This document shows positions 47,606 to 57,492 of a stretch of 64,000 nucleotides of DNA, one piece after another. The stretch lies in assembly GCA_937976305.1 (NCBI GenBank), contig CALJSB010000053.1:1-64000 (forward strand), in the 5' to 3' direction. The notes beneath the pieces are model-generated. The model did no database searches. It saw nothing but the letters and a program-made list of their open reading frames with translations, and was not told where the DNA came from. The stretch comes from an uncultured Acidimicrobiales bacterium (lineage in GTDB: Bacteria; Actinomycetota; Acidimicrobiia; Acidimicrobiales; SZUA-35). Numbering within the stretch: position 1 is the first letter of the stretch; each line of letters begins with the position of its first letter. Both the position numbers and the translations under genes were made by a program.

Positions 47606-47670
47606 GGGTCAGGTCTGAAACGTTAACAAGCGCGTCGAACGCAGCGTTCGCTGCCACAACGGAGCACCTC

Positions 47671-48429
47671 ATGACCACATCAGCGAATCCAAGCCAAGAG
47701 CTCGAAGGCAGGGTCGCCATTGTCACCGGCTCGTCGTCTGGTATTGGCGAACGCACGGCCCAGCGACTGTCGGCCCTCGGGGCAACGGTCGTCGTCAACT
47801 CGTCGTCGTCGGTCGAAGCTGGCCAAGCCGTCTCTGACGCGCTGCCCGGCACCTCGATGTATGTGCAGGCCGACATCAGCGATCAAGGCCAGGGGCAGGC
47901 GCTGCTGGATGCAACCATGGATGCATACGGCAAGCTCGACATCCTGGTGAACAACGCTGGCTGGACAACGGTCGTGCCTCACCGCAAGCTCGACGAACTC
48001 ACCGACGACATCTTTCTCAAGACCTTCGACGTCAACGTGTTCGGGACCTGGTGGCTCACCAAGGCTGCCGTTCCTCTCCTTGCGGCGTCCGATGATGGGA
48101 ACGTCGTGACCATCACCTCGATCGCTGGTGTTCGACCAGTCGGCAGCTCCATCGCTTACTCGATGGCCAAGGCAGCGCTCAACCAGATGACGGCACTCTT
48201 GGCGAAGAGCCATGGCCCGACCCGCTTCAACGCGGTTGCGCCTGGCCTCGTGGCGACCCCATGGACCGAGGACTGGGACGCTCAGCACGAAGCGGTGGCC
48301 AAGATGTCGCCGATCCCACGGTCAGCAACGCCAGATGACTGTGCCGAGGCGGTGCTGGCGTTCGTCCGCAATCGGTACACCACCGGCCAGGTGATGGTGG
48401 TCGACGGCGGTCTCACCATCGCCACCTAA
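47671..48429 (+). CDS. Short-chain dehydrogenase/reductase
   Basis: TGSSSGIGERTAQ, NNAGWTT, SSIAYSMAKAALNQM motifs. Confidence 0.92.
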   Translation: MTTSANPSQELEGRVAIVTGSSSGIGERTAQRLSALGATVVVNSSSSVEAGQAVSDALPGTSMYVQADISDQGQGQALLDATMDAYGKLDILVNNAGWTTVVPHRKLDELTDDIFLKTFDVNVFGTWWLTKAAVPLLAASDDGNVVTITSIAGVRPVGSSIAYSMAKAALNQMTALLAKSHGPTRFNAVAPGLVATPWTEDWDAQHEAVAKMSPIPRSATPDDCAEAVLAFVRNRYTTGQVMVVDGGLTIAT

Positions 48430-48466
48430 GTCGCGACGCCGCCGGATTGCCCGATTTCCTGTCGTT

Positions 48467-48508
48467 CTGGAGGCCCCTACCGGCGGAAACGCCGGTGGGG
48501 CACTCCAG
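48467..48508. repeat. 42-bp intergenic palindromic repeat, copy B
   Basis: ctggaggcccctaccggcggaaacgccggtggggcactccag; same length and architecture as copy A at 37537-37578. Confidence 0.85.
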
Positions 48509-48530
48509 AACCGGAAGAAGGGTTCGTGGG

Positions 48531-50165
48531 TCAGAGCTTGAGGTCGACGGGGCGGGCGGTTTCGGCGTAGAAGTCGTTGCCTTTGTCGTCGATGACGATG
48601 AAGGCGGGGAAGTCTTCAACTTCGATCTTCCAGATGGCCTCCATCCCGAGTTCGGGATACTCGAGCACTTCGACCTTGCGGATCGAGTCCTTGGCCAGGC
48701 GAGCAGCTGGCCCACCAATTGAGCCCAGGTAGAAGCCGCCGTTGCGCTTGCACGAGTCGGTGACGTCCTGGCTGCGGTTGCCCTTGGCGAGCATCACCAT
48801 CGACCCACCGGCGGCCTGGAACTGCGAGACGTAGCTGTCCATGCGTCCAGCCGTTGTCGGGCCAAACGAGCCGGAGGCGTACCCCTCAGGGGTTTTGGCC
48901 GGGCCGGCGTAGTAGATCGGATGCTCTCGCAGGTACTGCGGCATCTCTTCGCCTGCATCGAGACGTTCTTTGATTTTGGCGTGAGCGATGTCGCGCCCGA
49001 CCACCAGCGTTCCCGTGAGTGAGAGGCGGGTCTTGTAGGGATGCTTCGTGAGCTCGCTGCGGATCTCGTCCATGGGCTGGTTGAGATCGATGTTGACGAC
49101 CTCAGCGCCCAGATCCTGCTCGGTCACCTCAGGCATGTACTTGGCCGGATCGGTTTCGAGTTGCTCGAGGAATACACCCTCGGCGGTGATCTTGGCGAGG
49201 GCCTGACGATCGGCCGAACAGCTGACGGCGAGACCGACGGGGAGCGAGGCACCGTGTCGGGGCAGACGAATCACCCGGACGTCATGGCAGAAGTACTTGC
49301 CGCCGAACTGGGCCCCGATGCCGAACTCCTGAGTGAGGGCGAGCACTTCCGCTTCCATTTCGAGATCGCGGAAACCGTGTCCGCTGGCCGAACCCGATGT
49401 TGGCAGTGAGTCGAGATAGCGAGTCGACGCGAGCTTGGCCGTCTCAACTGCGAGCTCCGCGGACGTACCGCCAATGACCAGCCCGAGGTGGTACGGCGGG
49501 CACGCCGAGGTGCCGATGAGCCGAAGCTTCTCGTTGAGGAACGCCCGCAGGCTCGTGGGATTCAGGAGCGCCTTCGTCTCTTGGAACAGGTAGCTCTTGT
49601 TGGCTGAGCCACCGCCCTTGGTCATGAACATGAACTTGTACGCGGAACCCGTGATCGATTCGAGCTTGATCTCGGCCGGCAGGTTGTTCTTGGTGTTCTG
49701 CTCCTCCCACATCGAGATCGGTGCCATCTGCGAATACCGCAGATTGGAGTTCTGGTAGGTGTCGTAGATGCCCTGGGAGATCGGCTCTTTGTCGTTGCCC
49801 TCGGTGAGAACGAACTGGCCCTTCTTGCCCTTCACGATCGCTGTGCCGGTGTCCTGACAGCCCGGAAGCACAAAACCCGATGCGATGTTGGCGTTCTGAA
49901 GGAGCTCGGTGGCCACGAACTTGTCGTTGGCCGAGGCTTCGGGATCGTCGAGGATGTTGGCCAGCTGTTGCAGGTGGCCAGGGCGGAGCAGGTGTGAGAT
50001 GTCGCGGATGGCTTCTGCCGTCAAGGCGCGAATTGCCTCGTTGGAGACCTTCAGAAACTCGGTGCCGCCCAGGTCGACGACTTCGACGCCGTCGGAGGTG
50101 AGCTGGCGATACGGCGTGGTGTCTTCGCCGAGGGGAAGGAGGTCCGTGAAGTCGAAATCAGCCAT
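48531..50165 (-). CDS. Fumarate hydratase class I
   Basis: [69 protein letters not shown]. Confidence 0.93.
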   Translation of the reverse strand: MADFDFTDLLPLGEDTTPYRQLTSDGVEVVDLGGTEFLKVSNEAIRALTAEAIRDISHLLRPGHLQQLANILDDPEASANDKFVATELLQNANIASGFVLPGCQDTGTAIVKGKKGQFVLTEGNDKEPISQGIYDTYQNSNLRYSQMAPISMWEEQNTKNNLPAEIKLESITGSAYKFMFMTKGGGSANKSYLFQETKALLNPTSLRAFLNEKLRLIGTSACPPYHLGLVIGGTSAELAVETAKLASTRYLDSLPTSGSASGHGFRDLEMEAEVLALTQEFGIGAQFGGKYFCHDVRVIRLPRHGASLPVGLAVSCSADRQALAKITAEGVFLEQLETDPAKYMPEVTEQDLGAEVVNIDLNQPMDEIRSELTKHPYKTRLSLTGTLVVGRDIAHAKIKERLDAGEEMPQYLREHPIYYAGPAKTPEGYASGSFGPTTAGRMDSYVSQFQAAGGSMVMLAKGNRSQDVTDSCKRNGGFYLGSIGGPAARLAKDSIRKVEVLEYPELGMEAIWKIEVEDFPAFIVIDDKGNDFYAETARPVDLKL

Positions 50166-50244
50166 GGGATCACGCTACCCAACCCCGCTACCGCTGCGAG
50201 AGTTCGTGAGGCAGCCAGGCTGTGAACTTCTGGGTGCTGAGAAG

Positions 50245-51048
50245 TCAGTCCATCAGCAGCGTGCGCAAACGACCCTTGGTGAACGCCACGCCGAGAGCGG
50301 CCATTGCGACGAAGTAGCCAACATGCCAGAGATCGCCCCAGCCCTGAGCCCCGAAGGCGAGGTTCCGACACAACGTGACGCCGTGGTAGAGGGGCGTGGC
50401 CTGGACGAGCGGCTCGGCCCAACCGGGATACACCGACAGAGGGAAGAAGGTGGTCGAGGCCAAGAACAGCGGCTGGAGCCCCAGCTGGATGTAGTCGAAG
50501 TCGTGCCAAGACCGCATGAACGAGGTGAGGGCGGTGCCGACGGCTGAGAACGCAATACCAATCAGGAGGGCTGCGGGGATCGTGAGGAGGGCCCACCAAC
50601 TCTCGACAAGACCCAAGATTGTGGCGATGCCCAAGAAGATGGCGGCGTAGATGCCCGAGCGGGTCATCGACCACGCAACCTCGCCACTCACCACATCGCC
50701 GAGCCGCAGCGGGGTCACCAACATCGCATCGAAGGTCTTGGCGTACTTGAGCTTGTAGAAGAAGTTGAACGTCGAGTCGAACACGGCAGCGTTCATGGCT
50801 GATGACGCAATAAGTCCGGGAGCGACGTAGGCCGCGTACTCGACGCTCATGCCGTCAACCTCTACTTGACCGACGAGCTGGCCGAGGCCGACCCCCAGTC
50901 CAAGCAGATAGAAGACCGGTTCGATGAAGCCAGCTACGAAAACCAGCCACAACCGTCGGTACGACAGCACATTGCGCTCGAACACGTGGCGGGCCGGAAA
51001 TCGAGTCGCCGACTCGGGAAGCCGAGCTGCTTGCCGGAGGGCGATCAT
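50245..51048 (-). CDS. ABC-2 type transporter permease
   Basis: MIALRQAARLPESATRFPARHVFERNVLSYRRLWLVFVAGFIEPVFYLLGLGVGLG. Confidence 0.88.
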   Translation of the reverse strand: MIALRQAARLPESATRFPARHVFERNVLSYRRLWLVFVAGFIEPVFYLLGLGVGLGQLVGQVEVDGMSVEYAAYVAPGLIASSAMNAAVFDSTFNFFYKLKYAKTFDAMLVTPLRLGDVVSGEVAWSMTRSGIYAAIFLGIATILGLVESWWALLTIPAALLIGIAFSAVGTALTSFMRSWHDFDYIQLGLQPLFLASTTFFPLSVYPGWAEPLVQATPLYHGVTLCRNLAFGAQGWGDLWHVGYFVAMAALGVAFTKGRLRTLLMD

Positions 51049-51899
51049 GCCGAGAGCCGATTGGTGAAGGTCCGTCGAGCCACCAGCCACCCGGTGAGAA
51101 TCCAGGCGAGGATCACCACCACGTGTATGAGATCGTTGAGCGGATCGAGCTCGCCATTGATCAGATGGCGACACACCTCGACACCGTGCCAAGCCGGGGT
51201 GACTCTGCTGATCCAGGACACGACGACCGGCAGTTGCGACACCGGAAAGAACGCACCCGAAAACAAGAACAGCGGCGTGAAGATGAGACGGCTGATGAGC
51301 GAGAAACCTTCGTCAGAGTCGCGGCTGGCCGAGAATGCGCTGACGGGCGCGGCAAACGACATCGCGACCATGCCGGCGACCAGCGGTGCCAGAACGGCGA
51401 GCGGACTCGTAACGAGCCCAAACAAGGCAAGGACGAAGACGTACAGGCTCGACCCAACGGTGATCCGAAAGCCGATCCACAGAATGTGACCGGTGGCCAG
51501 CTCGGTTGCTGTCAGGGGTGTCGACAGAACCGCTTGGTAGGTGCCCTCCCACTTGAGCGCTCCGAGCGTTGGCCACAGTCCGAGCTGGCCGCCTTGCAAC
51601 ATCGCTACCGCAGCCAACACGCCGGGCCCGACGAATGCGGCATAGTCGTCAGTGCCGAGGGTCGACGTGTCGTCGATCTGGGACCCGAGACCGAACCCGA
51701 TGGTGAGCAGGAACAGCACGGGCGAGATGAGCCCGCTCACGATCGTGGGGCGCCACGTGGTTCGGTAGCGAGAGAACTGGTGCTCGAGAAAGTGCCAAAG
51801 CGAAGAGCGTCCAGATGGAATCACGCCGGCAGCGAAAGACGGTCTGCTCGCGACTGCTGGAGTCGAACCGGTGGGCAGGGTTGAACCGGCGTCACTCAT
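51045..51899 (-). CDS. ABC-2 type transporter permease
   Basis: RSSLWHFLEHQFSRYRTTWRPTIVSGLISPVLFLLTIGFGLG; overlaps both neighbours. Confidence 0.88.
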   Translation of the reverse strand: MSDAGSTLPTGSTPAVASRPSFAAGVIPSGRSSLWHFLEHQFSRYRTTWRPTIVSGLISPVLFLLTIGFGLGSQIDDTSTLGTDDYAAFVGPGVLAAVAMLQGGQLGLWPTLGALKWEGTYQAVLSTPLTATELATGHILWIGFRITVGSSLYVFVLALFGLVTSPLAVLAPLVAGMVAMSFAAPVSAFSASRDSDEGFSLISRLIFTPLFLFSGAFFPVSQLPVVVSWISRVTPAWHGVEVCRHLINGELDPLNDLIHVVVILAWILTGWLVARRTFTNRLSA

Positions 51900-52815
51900 T
51901 GAGCGACCTGCCGGTGAGGGCCAGGAACACGTCCTCGAGCGTTGCCCTCCGGATCAGGCTCCCGGTTGGATGAACGCCCTCGTTGTACATGTGTGAGAGA
52001 GCGGCGTCGCCATCGTCGACGTAGACGAGCACTCGATCGGGAAGCTGTTCGGTGCGGTGCCCGAGCGCATTGAGCTCTGTCGGTGTGCCGTCGACGAATC
52101 GCAGCTCGAGCACCTCTTTGGTGACGTGCTCCGCGATCAACTCAGTCGGCGAGCCGACGGCGACGATTTTGCCCTGGTCCATCACGAGAAGCCGGTCAGA
52201 GAGCTGCTCGGCCTCGTCCATGTAGTGGGTGGTGAGCAGCAAGGTGACCCCCTGCTCCTTCAGCCGGTACAGGCGCTCCCAGAGCAGGTGTCGGGCCTGA
52301 GGATCGAGGCCAGTGGTTGGCTCATCGAGCAGCACGAGCTCGGGCTCGTTCACGAGCGACCGGGCAATCGTGAGTCGGCGCTTCATGCCACCCGACAACG
52401 GATCGACCTTGGCATCAGCCCGATCAGCGAGTTGGGCGAATTCGAGGAGCTCATCTGCCCGAGCCTTCGCCGCCGACCAACTCAGGCCGAAGTAGCGGGC
52501 ATAGATGACCAGATTTTCTTTGACGGTCAGCTCTTGGTCGAGATTGTCCTCCTGCGGTACGACTCCCATACGTTGGCGGATCTCGCGGCCCTCACGATCG
52601 GGCGAACGGCCAAAAATCGAGAGCGTTCCTTCGGTGAGCGGACTCACCGTGCTCACCATCTTCATGGTGGAGCTCTTGCCGGCACCATTGGGTCCGAGCA
52701 AACCAAAGGTTTCACCCGGAGCGACCGCGAAGTCGATGTGGTCGACCGCGACAAAGCTGCCGAACCGTTTGGTCAGTCCGACAGCCTCGACGGCGAATGT
52801 GGCGATCTCAGTCAG
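51892..52815 (-). CDS. ABC transporter ATP-binding protein (5' end uncertain; CTG at 52815 is the earliest in-frame NTG)
   Basis: GLTKRFGSFVAVDHIDFAVAPGETFGLLGPNGAGKSSTMKM; LSGGMKRRLTIARSLVNEPELVLLDEPTTGLDP. The ORF-track start at 52701 lies inside Walker A. Confidence 0.82.
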   Translation of the reverse strand: MTEIATFAVEAVGLTKRFGSFVAVDHIDFAVAPGETFGLLGPNGAGKSSTMKMVSTVSPLTEGTLSIFGRSPDREGREIRQRMGVVPQEDNLDQELTVKENLVIYARYFGLSWSAAKARADELLEFAQLADRADAKVDPLSGGMKRRLTIARSLVNEPELVLLDEPTTGLDPQARHLLWERLYRLKEQGVTLLLTTHYMDEAEQLSDRLLVMDQGKIVAVGSPTELIAEHVTKEVLELRFVDGTPTELNALGHRTEQLPDRVLVYVDDGDAALSHMYNEGVHPTGSLIRRATLEDVFLALTGRSLNE

Positions 52816-52840
52816 GTCGCCAGTGTGCCAGCCTTTGTGG

Positions 52841-53851
52841 CTAACGCAGTAGTGATTTGCGGCTGCTGCCGAACATCACCAGAGCGGTGCCGGCGGCAAG
52901 CAGCCACAGGCCACCAAGCACGAAGACCGACGTCTCAGCGCCCGTCACCGGCAGCGTTGGCTGGTCTGTCGTTGGCTGGTCCGACGTGGGACTCTGCTGC
53001 TGCGGGGCGTCCGGGTTGAGCGGCGCCTCTTCGTCTGGGCAGTCGGGGTCGGTTGGGTCGACTGGGGTGCCGTCTGCGTTGGTTGGGCAGGCGGGTGCCT
53101 CTTCCTGTGGGCAGTCGGGGTCAGTCGGATCGACTGGGGTGCCGTCCGCATTGGTCGGGCACGCCGGCGCCGGTGGTGGGTCGGGATTCAGCGGCTCTTG
53201 CGGGCAGTCGGGGTCGGTTGGGTCGACTGGGGTGCCGTCAGCGCCCGTTGGGCAGGCGGGTGCCTCTTCGTCTGGGCAGTCGGGGTCGGTTGGGTCGACT
53301 GGGGTGCCGTCCGCATTCGTCGGGCACACGGGAGCGTCAGGCGCCGAGGTACAGATCGTCACCTCGCTCGCATTTACCGAGTGGGGGCTGACCTGATCGG
53401 TCTCGTTGGGACGGTGTGCGGCACGAACTCCCACGGCTGGTGCGGTGAGGGTGACGGTGCCGAGTGGGCCAACCCACTCGCCGGTCTCAACCATGTCGGG
53501 CACGTCGGTGGTCGGCGCTGAGGTACCAACAACGCTGCCATCGGCTCCGATGAACTCGACGACCCAGATCTCTGAGGTCTGGGTGACGTCGACTCGGGAT
53601 GGGTAGCTGTCGGTCGAAATGGCTTCAGGAATGCTCACCTCGCCTGCTGGCAGATCAACCGGAATGGTTGGAGTGACGGGGAACGCCGGATTGAGCAAGT
53701 TGTGCCCGATCGAATCGATGGCGCCGCCAAATTGGACGGTGGTGCAGGTCTCGCCTTCGGTCTGCGCTGACGCAGCTCCGGCGAAGCCGACCAACGTGGC
53801 GCTGATGACTGCAAGCGCGGCAAGCGCTCGAAGAAATGAGGACCGATGCAC
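52841..53851 (-). CDS. Secreted repeat protein with LPVTG sortase-type C-terminus
   Basis: Signal peptide VHRSSFLRALAALAVISATLVGFAGAASA; four copies of CPTxADGTPVDPTDPDCP; C-terminal LPVTG-hydrophobic-SSRKSLLR. Confidence 0.85.
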   Translation of the reverse strand: MHRSSFLRALAALAVISATLVGFAGAASAQTEGETCTTVQFGGAIDSIGHNLLNPAFPVTPTIPVDLPAGEVSIPEAISTDSYPSRVDVTQTSEIWVVEFIGADGSVVGTSAPTTDVPDMVETGEWVGPLGTVTLTAPAVGVRAAHRPNETDQVSPHSVNASEVTICTSAPDAPVCPTNADGTPVDPTDPDCPDEEAPACPTGADGTPVDPTDPDCPQEPLNPDPPPAPACPTNADGTPVDPTDPDCPQEEAPACPTNADGTPVDPTDPDCPDEEAPLNPDAPQQQSPTSDQPTTDQPTLPVTGAETSVFVLGGLWLLAAGTALVMFGSSRKSLLR

Positions 53852-54051
53852 TACAAAATCGCTGCTGGTTTCTGGAAGACCAGAATTGAGGGAAAAAGTC
53901 ACGAATATGCCTCCACTCGCTGTGCCCAATTCGGACACTATCCGCACGCAGCGTGAGCAACGAGTCCGATCTGACGATGTCACGAAGTTTTGGGTGCGGA
54001 GCGCGGTTGTCGCCACTTTGGGTGGCAGTGACGCCACTCTTTGCCGGTTCC

Positions 54052-55185
54052 TCAGCCGAATTCGTAGGTGAGCTCGGCGCCAGATCCGTCGGCCTCGGCT
54101 TCACCGGCGAGGCGAAGATGTTCAAGGTGGGCGTATGTTTCGCTCTCGGCCATCGGTCCCCACGAGCGCTCGGCAAACAGCGAACGCATGTACGCGCTCA
54201 CGGTGCCTTTCCCGATCTCGTCTGACGATTCGCGCAGTGTGTCGAGTCGCTCGTAATGATGACGCTTGATGTCGTTCGCCCGACCCGGCAGGTCAGCAAA
54301 CTCGAGCCCGTGAGCCGGGAGCACGGTGGCCACATCGGCGAAGTTGTCCATGCGGTCGAGAGACTCGAAAAACTCGCCGAGCGGATCAGCCGTGAGCCCC
54401 ATGCCCGAGATATGAGGTGTGATCGTCGGGAGCACGTGGTCGCCGCTGATCATCACCTTGGCATCGGGGTCATAGAGGCACAGGTGATCGGTCGTGTGGC
54501 CAGGGGTGTGGACTGACACCCAACTTCGCCCGCCGAGTTCGATCGCCTCTGCATCAACCACACGCCTGGTCGGTGAAGGAGTCGGAATGAGACGACCAGC
54601 CGTGAACTGCATGATCTTGTATTTCACTTGCCGATGGCGTGGGATCATGTAGGGCGACCCGCCCCAGGGGGTGTGAGGCGACAGCGGCCCGTGATCGACA
54701 ACCTGACCCTTCGCGGCATCGACCATGGCCTTTTCATCCCACTCAGATCTCGCTGCCCGTTCCTGCGATGTCGTTGGTGTGGCGTCGAGATCGACATCGT
54801 CATCTTCGGCGACAGGGTCGAGGAAGGTCCGAAAGTTCTGGTGGGTGATGACGTCGGCGCCGGCAACACGACGCAACATCCCGGCTTGGCCAAAGTGATC
54901 CGGGTGGGAATGTGTGATCACAACCGTGTGCACATGGCGCAGCGACATGCCGGCCGACTTGAGGCGTTTCTGTAGTGCAAGGGTCGTCTGCGGGCCGGGG
55001 AGTCCTGGATCGATCAGGGCGACGCCGCGGTGGTCCTCCATGGCGTAGCAGTTGACATGGCCCAGACCTGGCAGCGATATAGGAAGCTGCAGTCGCAGGA
55101 TGCCAGGTGCCACTTCTTCGACCTCTGAGCGTGCCGGCCGGCGTTCTTCACGAACGGGTTTCGACCCTTGGCATCCGTCGGTCAC
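54052..55185 (-). CDS. MBL-fold metallo-hydrolase
   Basis: VVITHSHPDHFGQAGML (HxHxDH), VHTPGHTTDHLCLYDPDAKVMISGDHVL. Confidence 0.92.
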   Translation of the reverse strand: MTDGCQGSKPVREERRPARSEVEEVAPGILRLQLPISLPGLGHVNCYAMEDHRGVALIDPGLPGPQTTLALQKRLKSAGMSLRHVHTVVITHSHPDHFGQAGMLRRVAGADVITHQNFRTFLDPVAEDDDVDLDATPTTSQERAARSEWDEKAMVDAAKGQVVDHGPLSPHTPWGGSPYMIPRHRQVKYKIMQFTAGRLIPTPSPTRRVVDAEAIELGGRSWVSVHTPGHTTDHLCLYDPDAKVMISGDHVLPTITPHISGMGLTADPLGEFFESLDRMDNFADVATVLPAHGLEFADLPGRANDIKRHHYERLDTLRESSDEIGKGTVSAYMRSLFAERSWGPMAESETYAHLEHLRLAGEAEADGSGAELTYEFG

Positions 55186-56255
55186 ACGCGCACCTCGTAG
55201 TAGAGGTTCGCGGCGTCGTCGAAGTCGTGAGTCTCGATACGGCTGAACCCCGCCTCTTTGACCAGCGACTCAGCGGCCTCAGGATGGAGCCCGAGCGTGC
55301 CCAAGCCAATGCCGTCTGGTTCTGACATTGCGGACTGAAGGCACGAGGCGACTGAGAAGCCATAAAAGAGAGCCAGGAGTGGATTGCGCTTGTCTTGCTC
55401 GAAGTCGCCCGTCGAACGAATGTCTTTGATCAGCCAGGTGCCGTCATCGGTGATCGCCCGTCGGATGGCGGCAGCTGCTTTGTCGGGGCGGGGCATGTCG
55501 TGCAGGCAGTCAAAACACAACACCAGATCGAAGTCTGCTGTTTGTGGCACATCTTCCGCGCCTGAAGCGACGTACTCGACGTTCTCGAGCGCCATGTCGG
55601 CTGCGCTTTGGCGAGCCAAGTCGACGGCGTGCTGTGACGGGTCGTAGCCGACACAGGTGGTTGCCGGGTACGCCTCCGCGATGCGGTTGAGCGTGACCCC
55701 AGCGCCACACCCGACGTCGAGCACACGAGCGCCAGCCTCGAGCTTGTCGACGACGCCGTCGAGGCCGGGCAGGGTCACGGTGGTCAACTCGAGGCGGCTC
55801 CGGACGCCAGTCATGCGAGCCAGACCGGCGGCTGCGCCGGGACCCTGTTGCTCGTAGGTGATGCCGATGCCGGTTGAGAACGACTCGGCAACCGAGTCGA
55901 GGAGCTCGGGGGAGAATCCGCCACGGAAGGCGCCAGCGGCAAAGCTCATCGACGACTCCTCGTCGGCGAGCACTTGGGCCTGGACCGCGGTGAGCTCAAA
56001 GACACCCTCTTCGACACGGTCGATCAGCCGGGCGGCCGCCTGGCCCATGAGCCACTCCCGAACGAACCGCTCGTTGAGGTCGAGGTCAGCGGCGAGCGCG
56101 TGACTGGTGGTTGGCCCTCGTCCCTGCATGGCTTTGTAGAGGCCGAGTCGATCGCCGAGGTAGATGAGCAGCGAGACCTGCTCGCCCATCTTGTAGCTCC
56201 ACACCGTGAAGCCAAACATCTTGACTGCGTCTTCGTCGATCTCGGCTTGGCTCAT
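55182..56255 (-). CDS. Class I SAM-dependent methyltransferase with N-terminal winged-helix region
   Basis: ARVLDVGCGAGVTLNRIAEAYPATTCVGYDPS; N-terminal TSHALAADLDLNERFVREWLMGQAAARLI. Confidence 0.9.
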   Translation of the reverse strand: MSQAEIDEDAVKMFGFTVWSYKMGEQVSLLIYLGDRLGLYKAMQGRGPTTSHALAADLDLNERFVREWLMGQAAARLIDRVEEGVFELTAVQAQVLADEESSMSFAAGAFRGGFSPELLDSVAESFSTGIGITYEQQGPGAAAGLARMTGVRSRLELTTVTLPGLDGVVDKLEAGARVLDVGCGAGVTLNRIAEAYPATTCVGYDPSQHAVDLARQSAADMALENVEYVASGAEDVPQTADFDLVLCFDCLHDMPRPDKAAAAIRRAITDDGTWLIKDIRSTGDFEQDKRNPLLALFYGFSVASCLQSAMSEPDGIGLGTLGLHPEAAESLVKEAGFSRIETHDFDDAANLYYEVRV

Positions 56256-56301
56256 CTGCTTCCCCCAGGTAGCCGCTCAGGACATGTGAACGACGACGAA
56301 G

Positions 56302-57492
56302 CTACTCGGCCTTGTCGGCCGACTCTGCATCTTGGGGCTGGGCATCTGACGAGCCTGCCTCCGATTCGGCATCGGGCGCATCGAGCGGGCCGGCAACCAT
56401 GGTCCAGCGCCCCGAGACCTTCTCGAATCGGAACCAGTCGCCAGACGTGCCCTGGCGGAACTGCACGTCATCGGAGACCTTCTGTGTCTCCGCCACGTTG
56501 TCGAGCACGTTGACTCCGGCCGCTCCGGCGAGTCTCCACGCCTGGGCTCGTTGACGCATGGCTTGGCCTGAGTGCGGTGAGGCAGCGACGATGCCAGCCC
56601 ACCCATCAGTGTTTTCGGCGGCAGCGGCGCGACGGGCAAGATCGAGGGGGCGGCTGAGATCGAGAGAGGAGGATGCACCGTCGCTGATCATGGCGAAGGC
56701 TCGGCCGGCCGCTTCGGTGGCCAGGATACCGAGCCCGCGAGCCGTGAACGGGGCAGACCGCGGGGGACCGGCACCGAAGTCGACATTGTTGGGTGCAGCG
56801 TCCGGCATCACAAGAGGCTCCGGGATGGGACCAGGGGTCCGTTTCCATGCCGTGACGGCAGACATCATGTTGCTCCGCGACAGCTCATCGTCGACGACTG
56901 AGTTCGCACGGTTCTCAGCCGCCGGTTCGGACGCTGATTCGCCGTCGCCACCTGGCTCGGCGTCATCACCAGCGCGGATGCCGCCAACCGATGCGAAGAC
57001 CTCGCTCGCCTCCTTGCCGCGAAACAGCAACAGGTCGAACGGATCCTCGTCGAACGCGTCGGCGAGGACGTAGAGCACCGCAGCCGCGTGACGGCACGGC
57101 GCCACCTCGCTCCGGCACTCACACGACACGCGCAGCGAGCGCGGTGACGGGAAAATCTCGATCCCGGCGGCCTGCGCCTCTCGCAACAACTCGATGTCGA
57201 GCTCGCGATCGAGCAGAGCAGCCGTTCGGGCGGACGAGTCGGCGATGAGCCTGAGAAGGCGGGCCCAACCGTCGTCATCCAGAGGGGGAGCGGCCACGAC
57301 GGCCCGGTAGGTAAGTCGGGGGCCCGATCGAGCCAGGGCCGACGCCTCACCCGGTTCGAGGTCGACGTCGAAGCGCCAGTCGTGCTGGGCGTAGGAGCGA
57401 CCGCGTTCGAGGTCGGCCGCAGCAAAGCCACTGTCGGGGCCTTCGATGAGTTCGAGCCAGGCTCCACCCCACGTGATATCTGAAGCCGTCAC
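56302..57492 (-). CDS. SWIM zinc-finger protein
   Basis: VSCECRSEVAPCRHAAAVLYVLADAFDEDPFDLLLFRG (CxC...CxH). Confidence 0.88.
   Translation of the reverse strand: MTASDITWGGAWLELIEGPDSGFAAADLERGRSYAQHDWRFDVDLEPGEASALARSGPRLTYRAVVAAPPLDDDGWARLLRLIADSSARTAALLDRELDIELLREAQAAGIEIFPSPRSLRVSCECRSEVAPCRHAAAVLYVLADAFDEDPFDLLLFRGKEASEVFASVGGIRAGDDAEPGGDGESASEPAAENRANSVVDDELSRSNMMSAVTAWKRTPGPIPEPLVMPDAAPNNVDFGAGPPRSAPFTARGLGILATEAAGRAFAMISDGASSSLDLSRPLDLARRAAAAENTDGWAGIVAASPHSGQAMRQRAQAWRLAGAAGVNVLDNVAETQKVSDDVQFRQGTSGDWFRFEKVSGRWTMVAGPLDAPDAESEAGSSDAQPQDAESADKAE

Noticed and set aside
52841-53396. Gly/Ser-rich plus-strand ORF (GQSGSVGSTGVPSA repeats)
   Set aside because: Reverse complement of the CPTNADGTPVDPTDPDCP repeats; the minus strand has signal peptide and LPVTG anchor.
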